Shown in pieces: positions 10,072-17,883 of a stretch of 64,000 nucleotides of DNA (position 1 is its first letter; every line of letters begins with the position of its first letter). Source of the stretch: Sphingobacteriales bacterium 44-15 (GTDB lineage: Bacteria; Bacteroidota; Bacteroidia; Chitinophagales; Chitinophagaceae). The notes beneath the pieces are model-generated. The model was not told where the DNA came from, did no database searches, and saw only the letters and a program-made list of their open reading frames with translations. The stretch spans positions 124,001 to 188,000 of the forward strand of contig MKWG01000046.1 in NCBI GenBank assembly GCA_001899685.1, read 5' to 3'. A program made the position numbers and the translations under genes.

Positions 10072-10119
10072 TATCTTTTGAAAATCTTACATTCGCTCAA
10101 TTATTATAGTAGTTATAAC

Positions 10120-11424
10120 ATGTCCTATTTACTCAGCAACGCTTTTCAACCCCCGGAGAAAATACGAAAGATGCAGGAGGACAAGCTGGGTGAATTGCTG
10201 CAATACCTTCAACTGCACTCTCCATATTACAAAGAAGCTTTCCGGTCCAGGAGCATAGATATTAATAGCGTAAGATCTTTGGATGACCTGGAGATGCTGC
10301 CCGTAACACAGAAAGAAGATCTGCAGCAGCGCAACGACGATTTTTTGTGCGTAGGGAAACATAAAATAATAGAATATACTTCTACTTCGGGAACCCTCGG
10401 CAGCCCAGTGACCATCGCTCTTACGGAAAGTGATCTGGACCGCCTGGCTTATAATGAGTGCGCCTCTTTTGCCTGCGCAGATGGCGGCAGCGAAGATATT
10501 TTCCAGCTTATGCTTACTCTTGACCGGCAGTTCATGGCAGGCATGGCTTATTATTCCGGTATCAGAAAACTGGGCGGGGGGATAATACGGGTTGGTCCCG
10601 GGGTGCCGTCGGTGCAGTGGGAAACCATATTCCGCCTTAAGCCTACCGCTATAGTAGCTGTTCCTTCTTTTATTGTAAAGCTGTTGCACTACGCAGAAGA
10701 GCATGGTATCCATCCCGATGATACTTCAGTTAAAAAAGCTATTTGTATCGGGGAAAATATAAGAAACCCGGATCTTTCGCTGAACGTATTAGGCAAAAAG
10801 ATCATGGAAAAATGGAATATCAGGTTATATTCCACCTATGCTTCCACCGAGATGCAGACTGCTTTTACGGAATGCGGTGAAGGCAAGGGCGGGCATCTGC
10901 AGCCGGATCTGCTGATTGCAGAGCTTCTGGATGAGAACAATCAGCCTGTGAAAACCGGCGAGCCGGGAGAAGTGACCATCACTACCCTGGGCATAGAAGG
11001 AATGCCCCTGCTCCGGTATAAGACCGGCGATATCTGTATTGCTTATCATGATAAGTGCGGTTGCGGAAGGAACACCATGCGGCTATCTCCGGTCATAGGC
11101 AGAAAGAAGCAGATGATCAAATTCAAAGGGACTACGCTTTTCGCGCCTGCGCTTTTCGATCTGCTCAATGGCATGGAAGATGTCAAAGACTATGTTGCCG
11201 AAGTCTATTCCAATGAAATAGGCACAGATGAGGTATTGCTGCATGTGTGCACAGCCGGCGCCAATGAAGAAACAGACCATCGTATCAGGGCTTATCTCCA
11301 GGCTAAGCTAAGAGTTACACCGCAGATAAGATATATCACCGAGGATGATCTCAGGAAGATACAATTTCCTGAAACAAGCCGTAAGCCTGTAAAGTTTATA
11401 GACAGGAGAGGTAGAAATATTTGA
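10120..11424 (+). CDS. PaaK/CoF390-synthetase-like AMP-forming ligase (aryl-polyene starter activation)
   Basis: A 434-residue adenylate-forming enzyme related to phenylacetate-CoA ligase. The ATP-binding loop is TSTSGTLGSPV, followed by YSTYASTEMQTAFTEC, the YKTGD motif (RYKTGDICI) and GRKKQMIKFKGTTLFAPALFDLL of the C-terminal lid. I chose the ATG at 10120; an in-frame TTG at 10078 would add an unlikely 14-residue tail. Ligases of this type in flexirubin/aryl-polyene clusters load the aromatic acid (coumarate-like) made by the ammonia-lyase encoded next door onto a carrier. It is the first gene of locus A, 48 bp after the methyltransferase gene. The direct substrate is inference from context. 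Confidence 0.8.
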   Translation: MSYLLSNAFQPPEKIRKMQEDKLGELLQYLQLHSPYYKEAFRSRSIDINSVRSLDDLEMLPVTQKEDLQQRNDDFLCVGKHKIIEYTSTSGTLGSPVTIALTESDLDRLAYNECASFACADGGSEDIFQLMLTLDRQFMAGMAYYSGIRKLGGGIIRVGPGVPSVQWETIFRLKPTAIVAVPSFIVKLLHYAEEHGIHPDDTSVKKAICIGENIRNPDLSLNVLGKKIMEKWNIRLYSTYASTEMQTAFTECGEGKGGHLQPDLLIAELLDENNQPVKTGEPGEVTITTLGIEGMPLLRYKTGDICIAYHDKCGCGRNTMRLSPVIGRKKQMIKFKGTTLFAPALFDLLNGMEDVKDYVAEVYSNEIGTDEVLLHVCTAGANEETDHRIRAYLQAKLRVTPQIRYITEDDLRKIQFPETSRKPVKFIDRRGRNI

Positions 11425-11476
11425 TACATTTACTATTATTTATTTTTTTTGCCGTGCTTGTACGTTAACAGAAATA

Positions 11477-11484
11477 TAATTTTG
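11477..11484 (+). promoter_or_regulatory. -7 promoter box four bases before the TAL gene (TAATTTTG)
   Basis: An exact TAnnTTTG match, followed by TGCA and then the ATG at 11489. With initiation about 5-7 bases after such a box, the transcript would begin at or next to the start codon (leaderless). It separates the TAL gene transcriptionally from the ligase gene. Confidence 0.6.
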
Positions 11485-11488
11485 TGCA

Positions 11489-13063
11489 ATGATAAATGTT
11501 GGAGCCAGAACGCTTTCCTTAGATGATTTTTCAAATATTGTTTTAAAAGACAGGAAAATTGAAATTAATCCCCTGACGCTTGAGAAAATGGAAGCCAATT
11601 TTCGTTTCCTTACTCATTTCTCGGATCAGAAGCTCATTTACGGTATCAATACAGGATTTGGTCCCATGGCTCAATACAAAGTGAGCCAGGAAAATGTATT
11701 GCAGCTCCAGTATAATCTTATAAGAAGTCATTGCTCGGGAAGCGGCAACTATCTTTCACCTGCTTTGGCAAAAGCGCTGATGGTAGCACGGTTAAACAGC
11801 ATTGCCCAGGCATATTCCGGCGTACATACCGATGTGGCGGTTGTATTGCGTTCGCTTATTAATAATAATATCACTCCCTGCATATTTGAGCATGGTGGTG
11901 TAGGCGCCAGCGGCGATCTTGTGCAGCTTGCTCATCTTGCTCTTGTGCTTATCGGAGAAGGCGAGGTACTGGTAGATGGAAAACCGCGACCCACGGCAGA
12001 AGTATTTAAAGAATATAGTATCACACCGCTTTCCATTCATATCCGTGAAGGCCTGGCGATACTCAACGGCACTTCGGCTATGACAGGTATAGGACTACTT
12101 AATATTATATATGCCAAAAAGCTGTTGCAGTATTCGGTATTGCTTTCTGCCATGACCAATGAAGTGGTTGAAGCATACGATGACCATTTCTCCTACGAAT
12201 TGAATATTGTAAAAAAACATAAGGGGCAAAATGAGGTGGCTGCCATGCTTCGCGATGTGCTGAAAGACAGCAGGCTCATCAGGAGCAGGTCTGAGCATTT
12301 ATACAACCCGGAGAACATTAAGCACGACGTGTTTGAAGACAAGGTGCAGGAATATTATTCCCTGCGTTGTGTTACCCAGGTATTGGGGCCTATTTATGAT
12401 ACCATAGCCCATGCGGAAAGAGTGCTGACCGATGAACTGAATTCGGTAAATGATAATCCCGTTATAGATCATGAAAGCCACAACATCTTTCATGGCGGGA
12501 ATTTTCACGGGGATTATGTATCGCTGGAGATGGACAAGCTGAAAACTGCTATTACCAAGCTTTCCATGCTGGCAGAGCGGCAACTGAATTATCTTTTGAA
12601 CAATAAGCTCAACGAAAAATTCCCTCCCTTTGTAAACCTTGGCGTGCTGGGATTCAATTTCGGCATGCAGGGAATGCAGTTTACTGCCACCTCCACGGTT
12701 GCGGAAAACCAGACACTGTCATTCCCCATGTATGTGCACAGCATCCCCAACAACAACGATAACCAGGATATAGTGAGCATGGGATGTAATGCCGCAGTGA
12801 TGACTAAAAAAGTTATTGATAATACTTTTGAAGTATTGTCTATCCAGATGGTGACAGTGCTGCAGGCAATAGATTATGCCAATTATGCCTCAAGGCTTTC
12901 TCCCGTTACCCACAGGATATATGCCTCTATAAGAGCATTGTTCCCCAAATTTGTTGAAGACAAGCCACGGTACCGGGAACTGGAGCATGTTAAAAAATAT
13001 TTCCTTGAAAACGATCCGGAGATGCTCTACGCTCATAATGTGGAGAAGGTAGCTGCACAATAA
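11489..13063 (+). CDS. Tyrosine ammonia-lyase of the HAL/PAL family
   Basis: A 524-residue aromatic amino-acid ammonia-lyase. The MIO prosthetic group forms from A140-S141-G142 in GGVGASGDLVQL; the catalytic Tyr51 lies in IYGINTGFGPMAQY. The substrate-selectivity pair is S80-H81 (NLIRSHCSG). From memory, long stretches match the characterised F. johnsoniae TAL almost word for word (NTGFGPMAQY, LQLQYNLIRSH, YHGGNFHGDY-like, VHSIPNNNDNQDIVSMG), so tyrosine to 4-coumarate is much more likely than histidine deamination. There is no hut gene nearby. It supplies the aromatic starter of the aryl polyene. A -7 box sits four bases before the ATG. Confidence 0.9.
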   Translation: MINVGARTLSLDDFSNIVLKDRKIEINPLTLEKMEANFRFLTHFSDQKLIYGINTGFGPMAQYKVSQENVLQLQYNLIRSHCSGSGNYLSPALAKALMVARLNSIAQAYSGVHTDVAVVLRSLINNNITPCIFEHGGVGASGDLVQLAHLALVLIGEGEVLVDGKPRPTAEVFKEYSITPLSIHIREGLAILNGTSAMTGIGLLNIIYAKKLLQYSVLLSAMTNEVVEAYDDHFSYELNIVKKHKGQNEVAAMLRDVLKDSRLIRSRSEHLYNPENIKHDVFEDKVQEYYSLRCVTQVLGPIYDTIAHAERVLTDELNSVNDNPVIDHESHNIFHGGNFHGDYVSLEMDKLKTAITKLSMLAERQLNYLLNNKLNEKFPPFVNLGVLGFNFGMQGMQFTATSTVAENQTLSFPMYVHSIPNNNDNQDIVSMGCNAAVMTKKVIDNTFEVLSIQMVTVLQAIDYANYASRLSPVTHRIYASIRALFPKFVEDKPRYRELEHVKKYFLENDPEMLYAHNVEKVAAQ

Positions 13064-13113
13064 AATTCTCTTTCACCTAAAAATATTATTTTACATAAAA
13101 TTTTAGTTGACTG

Positions 13114-13842
13114 ATGAAATGTGCATTAATTACAGGCGGGTCGAGAGGAATAGGCAGGGCAGTATGTTTGAAGCTGGCCGGAATGGGCTATCATGTTCTG
13201 GTTAATTATAAAAGTAATGAGACAGAAGCGCAAAAAACCTTATCACAGGTGGAAGAGAAGGGAGGGAGCGCTACTTTGTTGAAGTTCGATGTTGCGGAGC
13301 GGGATGCTGTTAGCGGGGTATTGGGGAAATGGATGGAAACCAACCCTGACCACACTATTGAAGTGCTGGTGAATAATGCCGGAATAAAAGATGATGTATT
13401 GCTGATGTGGATGAAGGATGAGCAGTGGGACAATGTGATCGGCGCCAGCCTGAATGGATTTTTTAACGTGACCCGGCTTGTAATACAGGGCATGCTGATC
13501 AGGAGATACGGGAGGATCATCAATATCGTTTCGTTATCAGGACTGAAAGGATTGCCCGGTCAGACCAATTATTCGGCGGCTAAAGGAGGAGTTATTGCAG
13601 CTACCAAAGCGCTTGCACAGGAAGTGGGAAAAAGAAATATTACGGTGAATGCCATAGCGCCGGGCTTTATTAAAACAGATATGACGGAAGGGCTTGATGA
13701 AAAGCAATTGAAAAACCTTATTCCTGTGAACAGGTTTGGAGAGCCGGAGGAAGTAGCTCATGCCGTCGGCTTTTTTGCTTCTCCGGAATCATCCTATATT
13801 ACCGGCGAGGTTTTATCTATTAACGGAGGAATGTATTCCTGA
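13114..13842 (+). CDS. fabG: 3-oxoacyl-ACP reductase (FabG-type SDR)
   Basis: A 242-residue classical short-chain dehydrogenase. Visible are the NADPH-binding TGGSRGIGRA (residues 7-16), the NNAG strand (VLVNNAGIKDD), the catalytic Ser in NIVSLSGLKG and YSAAKGG (Tyr-x-x-x-Lys), and the C-terminal SYITGEVLSINGGM typical of FabG. It reduces beta-ketoacyl-ACP. Its place between TAL and a ketosynthase-ACP pair indicates a pathway-dedicated reductase for polyene extension rather than the housekeeping FabG. It ends 1 bp before the ketosynthase start, so the two are translationally coupled. Confidence 0.9.
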   Translation: MKCALITGGSRGIGRAVCLKLAGMGYHVLVNYKSNETEAQKTLSQVEEKGGSATLLKFDVAERDAVSGVLGKWMETNPDHTIEVLVNNAGIKDDVLLMWMKDEQWDNVIGASLNGFFNVTRLVIQGMLIRRYGRIINIVSLSGLKGLPGQTNYSAAKGGVIAATKALAQEVGKRNITVNAIAPGFIKTDMTEGLDEKQLKNLIPVNRFGEPEEVAHAVGFFASPESSYITGEVLSINGGMYS

Positions 13843-13843
13843 T

Positions 13844-15070
13844 ATGAACAGAAGAGTAGTGATAACAGGTATGGGGATCTATTCCTGCATCGGGAAAAAC
13901 CTTGAAGAGGTCAGATCATCTCTCTATACCGGAAAATCAGGTATTGCCCTTGATCAGGCCCGTAAGGAAATGGGGTACAGGTCGGGGCTTACGGGATTCC
14001 TGGAGCGTCCTTCTCTGAAAGGGCTGCTCGACAGAAGGGCACGGATCATGTTGCCCGAGCAGGGTGAATACGCCTATATGGCCACACTTGAAGCAATGAA
14101 GCAGGCAGGGATTGATGAAGATTATATTACCGGGCATGAAATGGGGATTATTTATGGCAATGACAGTTCTGCCAAACCGGTAATAGACGCCATTGATATT
14201 TTACGGGAGAAAAAAGATACTATGCTGTTGGGCTCCGCTTCCGTATTCCAGACGCTTAATTCTACTATTACCATGAACCTTTCAACAATATTCAGGTTGA
14301 AAGGGATCAATTTTACGGTAAGCGCGGCCTGTGCCAGCGGTTCACACGCTATCGGGTTGGGATATCATTTTATCAAGACAGGATTGCAGGATCGCATTGT
14401 TGCCGGGGGCGCCCAGGAAGTAAATATTAACTCCATGGGAAATTTCGACGCCCTTTCTGCGTTCTCTGTCCGGGAAGACGAGCCGCAAAAAGCATCCAGG
14501 CCTTTCGACAGGAGCAGGGATGGGCTTATACCAAGCGGGGGAGGAGCAACTGTTATACTGGAGAGCCTTGAATCGGCAACAGAGCGTGGCGCAACCATAC
14601 TGGGGGAAGTGATCGGCTATGGCTTTTCCTCCAACGGGGAGCATATATCCAACCCTACGGTCAGCGGCCCGGTGCGGTCGCTTGAAATGGCGCTCCGGGA
14701 TGCCGGTACAGCCCCCGGGGACATAGATTATATCAATGCCCATGCTACTTCCACACCGGCAGGCGATGCGAGTGAAGCAAAAGCATTATATACCGTATTC
14801 GGTGACGCGGGCACACCGCTCAGCTCTACCAAATCCATGACCGGGCATGAATGCTGGATGGCCGGCGCCAGCGAAATAGTATATTCGCTGCTCATGATGC
14901 ATAATGGTTTTATGGCGCCTAACATCAATTTTGAAGCGCCGGATGAAGATTCGGCAAAACTGAATATCGTAAAAACCACAACGGAAAAAAATATAGATGT
15001 ATTTTTGTCAAACTCTTTTGGCTTTGGCGGCACCAATTCAACCCTCATTGTCAGAAAATGGAAAAAATAG
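13844..15070 (+). CDS. Beta-ketoacyl-ACP synthase (FabF-like), locus A
   Basis: A 408-residue ketosynthase from the ATG at 13844, one base after the fabG stop; the frame runs further upstream but only inside fabG. The Cys-His-His triad is intact: C163 in SAACASGSHA, His in NAHATSTPAGD, and His in STKSMTGHECWMAGA. It condenses malonyl-ACP with the growing chain. GHECW in place of the common GHTLG is a lineage variant also expected in the Bacteroidota pigment clusters. Neighbours are fabG and a dedicated ACP gene 6 bp downstream. Confidence 0.9.
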   Translation: MNRRVVITGMGIYSCIGKNLEEVRSSLYTGKSGIALDQARKEMGYRSGLTGFLERPSLKGLLDRRARIMLPEQGEYAYMATLEAMKQAGIDEDYITGHEMGIIYGNDSSAKPVIDAIDILREKKDTMLLGSASVFQTLNSTITMNLSTIFRLKGINFTVSAACASGSHAIGLGYHFIKTGLQDRIVAGGAQEVNINSMGNFDALSAFSVREDEPQKASRPFDRSRDGLIPSGGGATVILESLESATERGATILGEVIGYGFSSNGEHISNPTVSGPVRSLEMALRDAGTAPGDIDYINAHATSTPAGDASEAKALYTVFGDAGTPLSSTKSMTGHECWMAGASEIVYSLLMMHNGFMAPNINFEAPDEDSAKLNIVKTTTEKNIDVFLSNSFGFGGTNSTLIVRKWKK

Positions 15071-15076
15071 TTGCTT

Positions 15077-15337
15077 ATGACACAGAATGAACAAATCGTT
15101 GAGAAGATCAACCATTTCCTGTCTGAAGAATTTGAAGTAGATGAAGCTATGATTACCCCCGATGGCAATCTGAAGGACGTGCTGGAACTGGACAGCCTGG
15201 ACTATATTGACCTGGTGGTGGTCATTGAAAATAATTTCTCCTTTAAAGTGAAACCGGAAGATTTTACCGGTATCATTACTTTCGGCGATTTTTACAACTA
15301 CGTTATTTCCCGTGTAAATTCTAAAGAAATGGCATAA
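15077..15337 (+). CDS. Acyl carrier protein, locus A
   Basis: An 86-residue ACP. The phosphopantetheine serine is S40 in LELDSLDYIDLVVVIE. I chose the ATG at 15077 over a TTG two codons earlier. It is acidic and helical as expected. It carries the starter or chain for the ketosynthase encoded directly upstream. The stop codon overlaps the ATG of the acyltransferase (TAATG). Confidence 0.9.
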   Translation: MTQNEQIVEKINHFLSEEFEVDEAMITPDGNLKDVLELDSLDYIDLVVVIENNFSFKVKPEDFTGIITFGDFYNYVISRVNSKEMA

Positions 15338-16236
15338 TGCCGTCGTGGCAGGGTAAATCAAGGGGCAACAGGTTAGGGTATAGCATATTTGTGGCTGTGC
15401 TCCGCAGGCTTGGACTACGGCCGGCTTATTTCCTGCTACGGTTCGTATCTTTTTATTATTTTTTATTTGCCGGACGATCTTCCGGCTATATTCTCGAATT
15501 ATATCGCAGGCGGCTTGGCTTTGGCTATTGGAAGTCGCTGCTGCTATTGTACCGCAACTATTATGCATTCGGGCAAAGCCTGATAGATAAGGTTGCCGTG
15601 ATGTCGGGCATGGCAGACCGGTTTTCATTTGATTTTGATGGTGAGCAGCATTTGCACCGGATGGTGAGCATGGGAAAGGGAGGGCTGCTGCTCAGTTCTC
15701 ATCTCGGAAACTGGGAGGCGGCAGGTCATCTTTTAGAACGCCTGCATACCCGGATAAATGTGGTAATGTTTGATGGCGAGCACCAGAAAATAAAGGACTA
15801 CCTGCAGAACGTTACAGGAGAGCGGACGACAAATATTATTGTTATTAAAGACGACTTTTCCCATATCTACGCTATTAACGAAGCTCTGAAGAATAATGAA
15901 ATTGTGTGCATGCATGCCGACCGGTTTCTTGAAGGCAACCGGGTAATTGAAATCCCGTTCCTCGGCAAAAATGCCTGTTTCCCGGCAGGACCGTTTATAC
16001 TGGCCGCGCAATTTAAAACTCCTGTTTGTTTTGTTTTTGCCATGAAGGAAGGCGCAACACATTACCACTTCTATTCGAGCGGGATCCGCTTTTACGATCT
16101 CTCCGATAAAAACGAAGCTATCAGGAAAATGCTTCCTGAATTTGCCGCCGGGATGGAAGAAAAGGTCAGGGCATACCCTGAGCAATGGTATAATTATTAT
16201 GATTTCTGGGCGCAGGCGCCATCTGACCGGAAATGA
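15337..16236 (+). CDS. LpxL/HtrB-like acyltransferase, locus A
   Basis: A 299-residue member of the lipid A late acyltransferase family. The catalytic H-x4-E is in LLLSSHLGNWEAAG. The N-terminal ~60 residues contain a hydrophobic segment (PAYFLLRFVSFYYFLFAG) that anchors it at the inner membrane. Further family-like segments are VCMHADRFLEGNRV and IPFLGKNACFPAGPFILA. Located directly after the ACP gene with a 1-base overlap, it most likely transfers the polyene acyl chain from ACP to a lipid or resorcinol acceptor, the role assigned to such enzymes in aryl-polyene and flexirubin clusters. A housekeeping lipid A role cannot be excluded. It is the last gene of locus A. Confidence 0.8.
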   Translation: MPSWQGKSRGNRLGYSIFVAVLRRLGLRPAYFLLRFVSFYYFLFAGRSSGYILELYRRRLGFGYWKSLLLLYRNYYAFGQSLIDKVAVMSGMADRFSFDFDGEQHLHRMVSMGKGGLLLSSHLGNWEAAGHLLERLHTRINVVMFDGEHQKIKDYLQNVTGERTTNIIVIKDDFSHIYAINEALKNNEIVCMHADRFLEGNRVIEIPFLGKNACFPAGPFILAAQFKTPVCFVFAMKEGATHYHFYSSGIRFYDLSDKNEAIRKMLPEFAAGMEEKVRAYPEQWYNYYDFWAQAPSDRK

Positions 16237-16271
16237 GCTTGCTGTATTACATAAAGCTGTGTCAACAATAA

Positions 16272-16306
16272 TTTCACGTCTGTCGTTTCACGTTTGTCGT
16301 TTCTCT
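16272..16306. repeat. Dispersed intergenic repeat (CGTTTCAC family)
   Basis: Reads TTTCACGTCTGTCGTTTCACGTTTGTCGTTTC, a reverse-orientation copy of the GTGAAACG repeat found elsewhere in the window. It fills the gap between the convergent locus A and tsaD. Confidence 0.55.
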
Positions 16307-16325
16307 TCTGACATAAACCATGATT

Positions 16326-17387
16326 CTACCATTCTGACCTTGCCGAGGCAGTTACCGACAGGTCAGAAATATATTCTCCGGCAAGATATTTATAGTATCC
16401 CGTGATAGCTATCATGGCGGCATTATCCGTGCAATATTCAAATGCGGGGATATAGGTGTTCCAGCCTTGCTCTTTGCCCAGTTGCTCAAATGCAGCCCGT
16501 AATCCCCTGTTGGCGGATACTCCGCCGGCGAGACATATCTCCCGGATGCCTGTGGTGAGCGCTGCTTTTTTTAATTTATTTAAGAGAATAGATATGATAC
16601 GGTGCTGAACGGATGCGCAGATGTCAGCAAGATTATCATTAATAAATTGCTGCTGTTCCTCCGGCGAAGCCAGGAACTGTTCTTTGTAAATATGGCTTTT
16701 CCCCGCATTTTTCAGAAAGTACAGGATAGATGTTTTTAACCCGCTGAAGCTGAAGTCCAGCCCCTCGATCCGGGGCTCGGGAAAAGAAAACCGGGTAGCA
16801 TCGCCGGTAGCCGCATGTCTGTCTATTAAAGGTCCTCCGGGGTATGGTAACCCGAGCAGCCTGGCTGATTTGTCAAACGCTTCTCCGGCGGCATCATCTA
16901 TTGTTTCGCCGATCACCTTCATATCAAGCGGCGACCGGCAAAGCACGATTTGTGTGTGACCTCCGCTCACGGTAAGGCATAAGAAGGGAAAGGCAGGTTT
17001 GGGCTCACTGATAAGATTGGCCAGTACATGCGCCTGCATGTGGTGTACCGGGATTAAAGGCTTATTCAGCGCAAGGGAAAGTGATTTTGCAAACTGGGAT
17101 CCTACCAGTAGGGAGCCGATCAATCCCGGCGCCCGTGTAAAAGCTATCGCATCTATATCTGTAAGCAATACACCTGCTTTTTTTAACGCCTGGTCTGTTA
17201 CCGGCACAATATGCTGCATATGCGCCCTTGAAGCGAGCTCCGGTATAACGCCGCCGTATTGTTCGTGAACTTTTTGAGAAGCTATAATATTGGAAAGGAT
17301 CTCTCCATCGCGGCATATACCTGCTGAAGTTTCGTCGCAGGAAGATTCGATAGCGAGTATGGTAACATTATGATCGGATGCTTGCAT
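16326..17387 (-). CDS. tsaD: tRNA N6-adenosine threonylcarbamoyltransferase TsaD
   Basis: A 353-residue TsaD (Kae1/YgjD). It starts with ILAIESSCDETSAGIC and carries the metal-binding HxxxH motif in VHHMQAHVLA, the SGGHTQIV phosphate loop and the C-terminal CTDNAAMIAITGYYKYLAG. It completes the universal t6A37 modification on ANN-decoding tRNAs together with TsaB/C/E, which are not in this window. Length and start agree with the family. The ATG is preceded by a -7 box at four bases. No anomalies are seen. Confidence 0.97.
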   Translation of the reverse strand: MQASDHNVTILAIESSCDETSAGICRDGEILSNIIASQKVHEQYGGVIPELASRAHMQHIVPVTDQALKKAGVLLTDIDAIAFTRAPGLIGSLLVGSQFAKSLSLALNKPLIPVHHMQAHVLANLISEPKPAFPFLCLTVSGGHTQIVLCRSPLDMKVIGETIDDAAGEAFDKSARLLGLPYPGGPLIDRHAATGDATRFSFPEPRIEGLDFSFSGLKTSILYFLKNAGKSHIYKEQFLASPEEQQQFINDNLADICASVQHRIISILLNKLKKAALTTGIREICLAGGVSANRGLRAAFEQLGKEQGWNTYIPAFEYCTDNAAMIAITGYYKYLAGEYISDLSVTASARSEW

Positions 17388-17391
17388 CTGG

Positions 17392-17399
17392 CAAAGTTA
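17392..17399 (-). promoter_or_regulatory. -7 promoter box four bases before tsaD (TAACTTTG, minus strand)
   Basis: On the minus strand TAACTTTG-CCAG-ATG: an exact TAnnTTTG box with a four-base gap to the start codon, the same layout as at the TAL, folD and aminotransferase genes. It predicts a leaderless tsaD mRNA. Confidence 0.6.
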
Positions 17400-17441
17400 C
17401 CTGATTACAGGGCTTCCGGAATATAATTTGAAGACAGCTTT

Positions 17442-17759
17442 TCAATCTTTCAGATAGCTGATGCTCTCTATATGCACAGGAATAGGAGCGTCTTCGGAAA
17501 TAAAGGCGGCAGAATCAACAGCATAGCATATAACTGCTTTTTGCCCTACAGCCAATACCACATCTTTTCCCATGGAAGATGGGTATAAAATCTTATTATC
17601 GTTGGTAACGACGCCAAGAAAATTTCTTGCTGAATCTTTAATGACTTCTATTTTCCCTGCTGCTTTGTCCTTGCATATTATCGTATCCTTTTCGTTGGAA
17701 AAAATAAAAAGCAGGAAAGAAGTAATCGCCAGCGAAACAACGTACACAAATTTTATCAT
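17442..17759 (-). CDS. Small hypothetical exported protein
   Basis: A 105-residue protein that I do not recognise. The first ~21 residues (KFVYVVSLAITSFLLFIFS) form a signal peptide or single membrane anchor. The rest is a compact, mixed beta-rich domain with two cysteines (DTIICKD and VICYAVD). It lies just upstream of tsaD on the same strand with a 54-bp gap that contains the tsaD box, so it is probably a separate unit. A short TTTCGTTTTTTTTAACGAAA inverted repeat lies before its start. Coding status is supported by the signal peptide; the function is unknown. Confidence 0.5.
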   Translation of the reverse strand: MIKFVYVVSLAITSFLLFIFSNEKDTIICKDKAAGKIEVIKDSARNFLGVVTNDNKILYPSSMGKDVVLAVGQKAVICYAVDSAAFISEDAPIPVHIESISYLKD

Positions 17760-17841
17760 AAGATAATTTTTTGCGATGTAACGACCAGTTTCGTTTTTTT
17801 TAACGAAAAAATTACACTTATAGTATGATAAGAGGAATTTA

Positions 17842-17883
17842 GGTCAAAGTAGAGGCAAGGCATGCCTTGCCTCTACTTTGACC
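17842..17883. repeat. 42-bp perfect zero-loop palindrome over the permease stop codon
   Basis: Half-site GGTCAAAGTAGAGGCAAGGC plus A, followed directly by its exact reverse complement. Symmetry breaks one base outside on each side. It includes the last two codons (Ser, Lys) and the TAG stop of the minus-strand permease gene. There is no T-run on either side, so it is not a standard intrinsic terminator. Confidence 0.9.

Noticed and set aside
10078-10119. Upstream TTG start for the PaaK-like ligase
   Set aside because: Adds a short, unconserved-looking N-terminus; the ATG at 10120 gives a normal family start.
11489-13063. Histidine ammonia-lyase (hutH) for the ammonia-lyase gene
   Set aside because: No hut genes nearby, pigment genes on both sides, and the sequence resembles the F. 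johnsoniae tyrosine ammonia-lyase.
15389-15583. Plus-strand frame inside the LpxL-like gene
   Set aside because: A shadow of the acyltransferase reading frame; no family features.
17791-17816. TTTCGTTTTTTTTAACGAAA hairpin as a terminator
   Set aside because: It sits upstream of a minus-strand gene, the stem is short and A/T only, and no gene ends into it.
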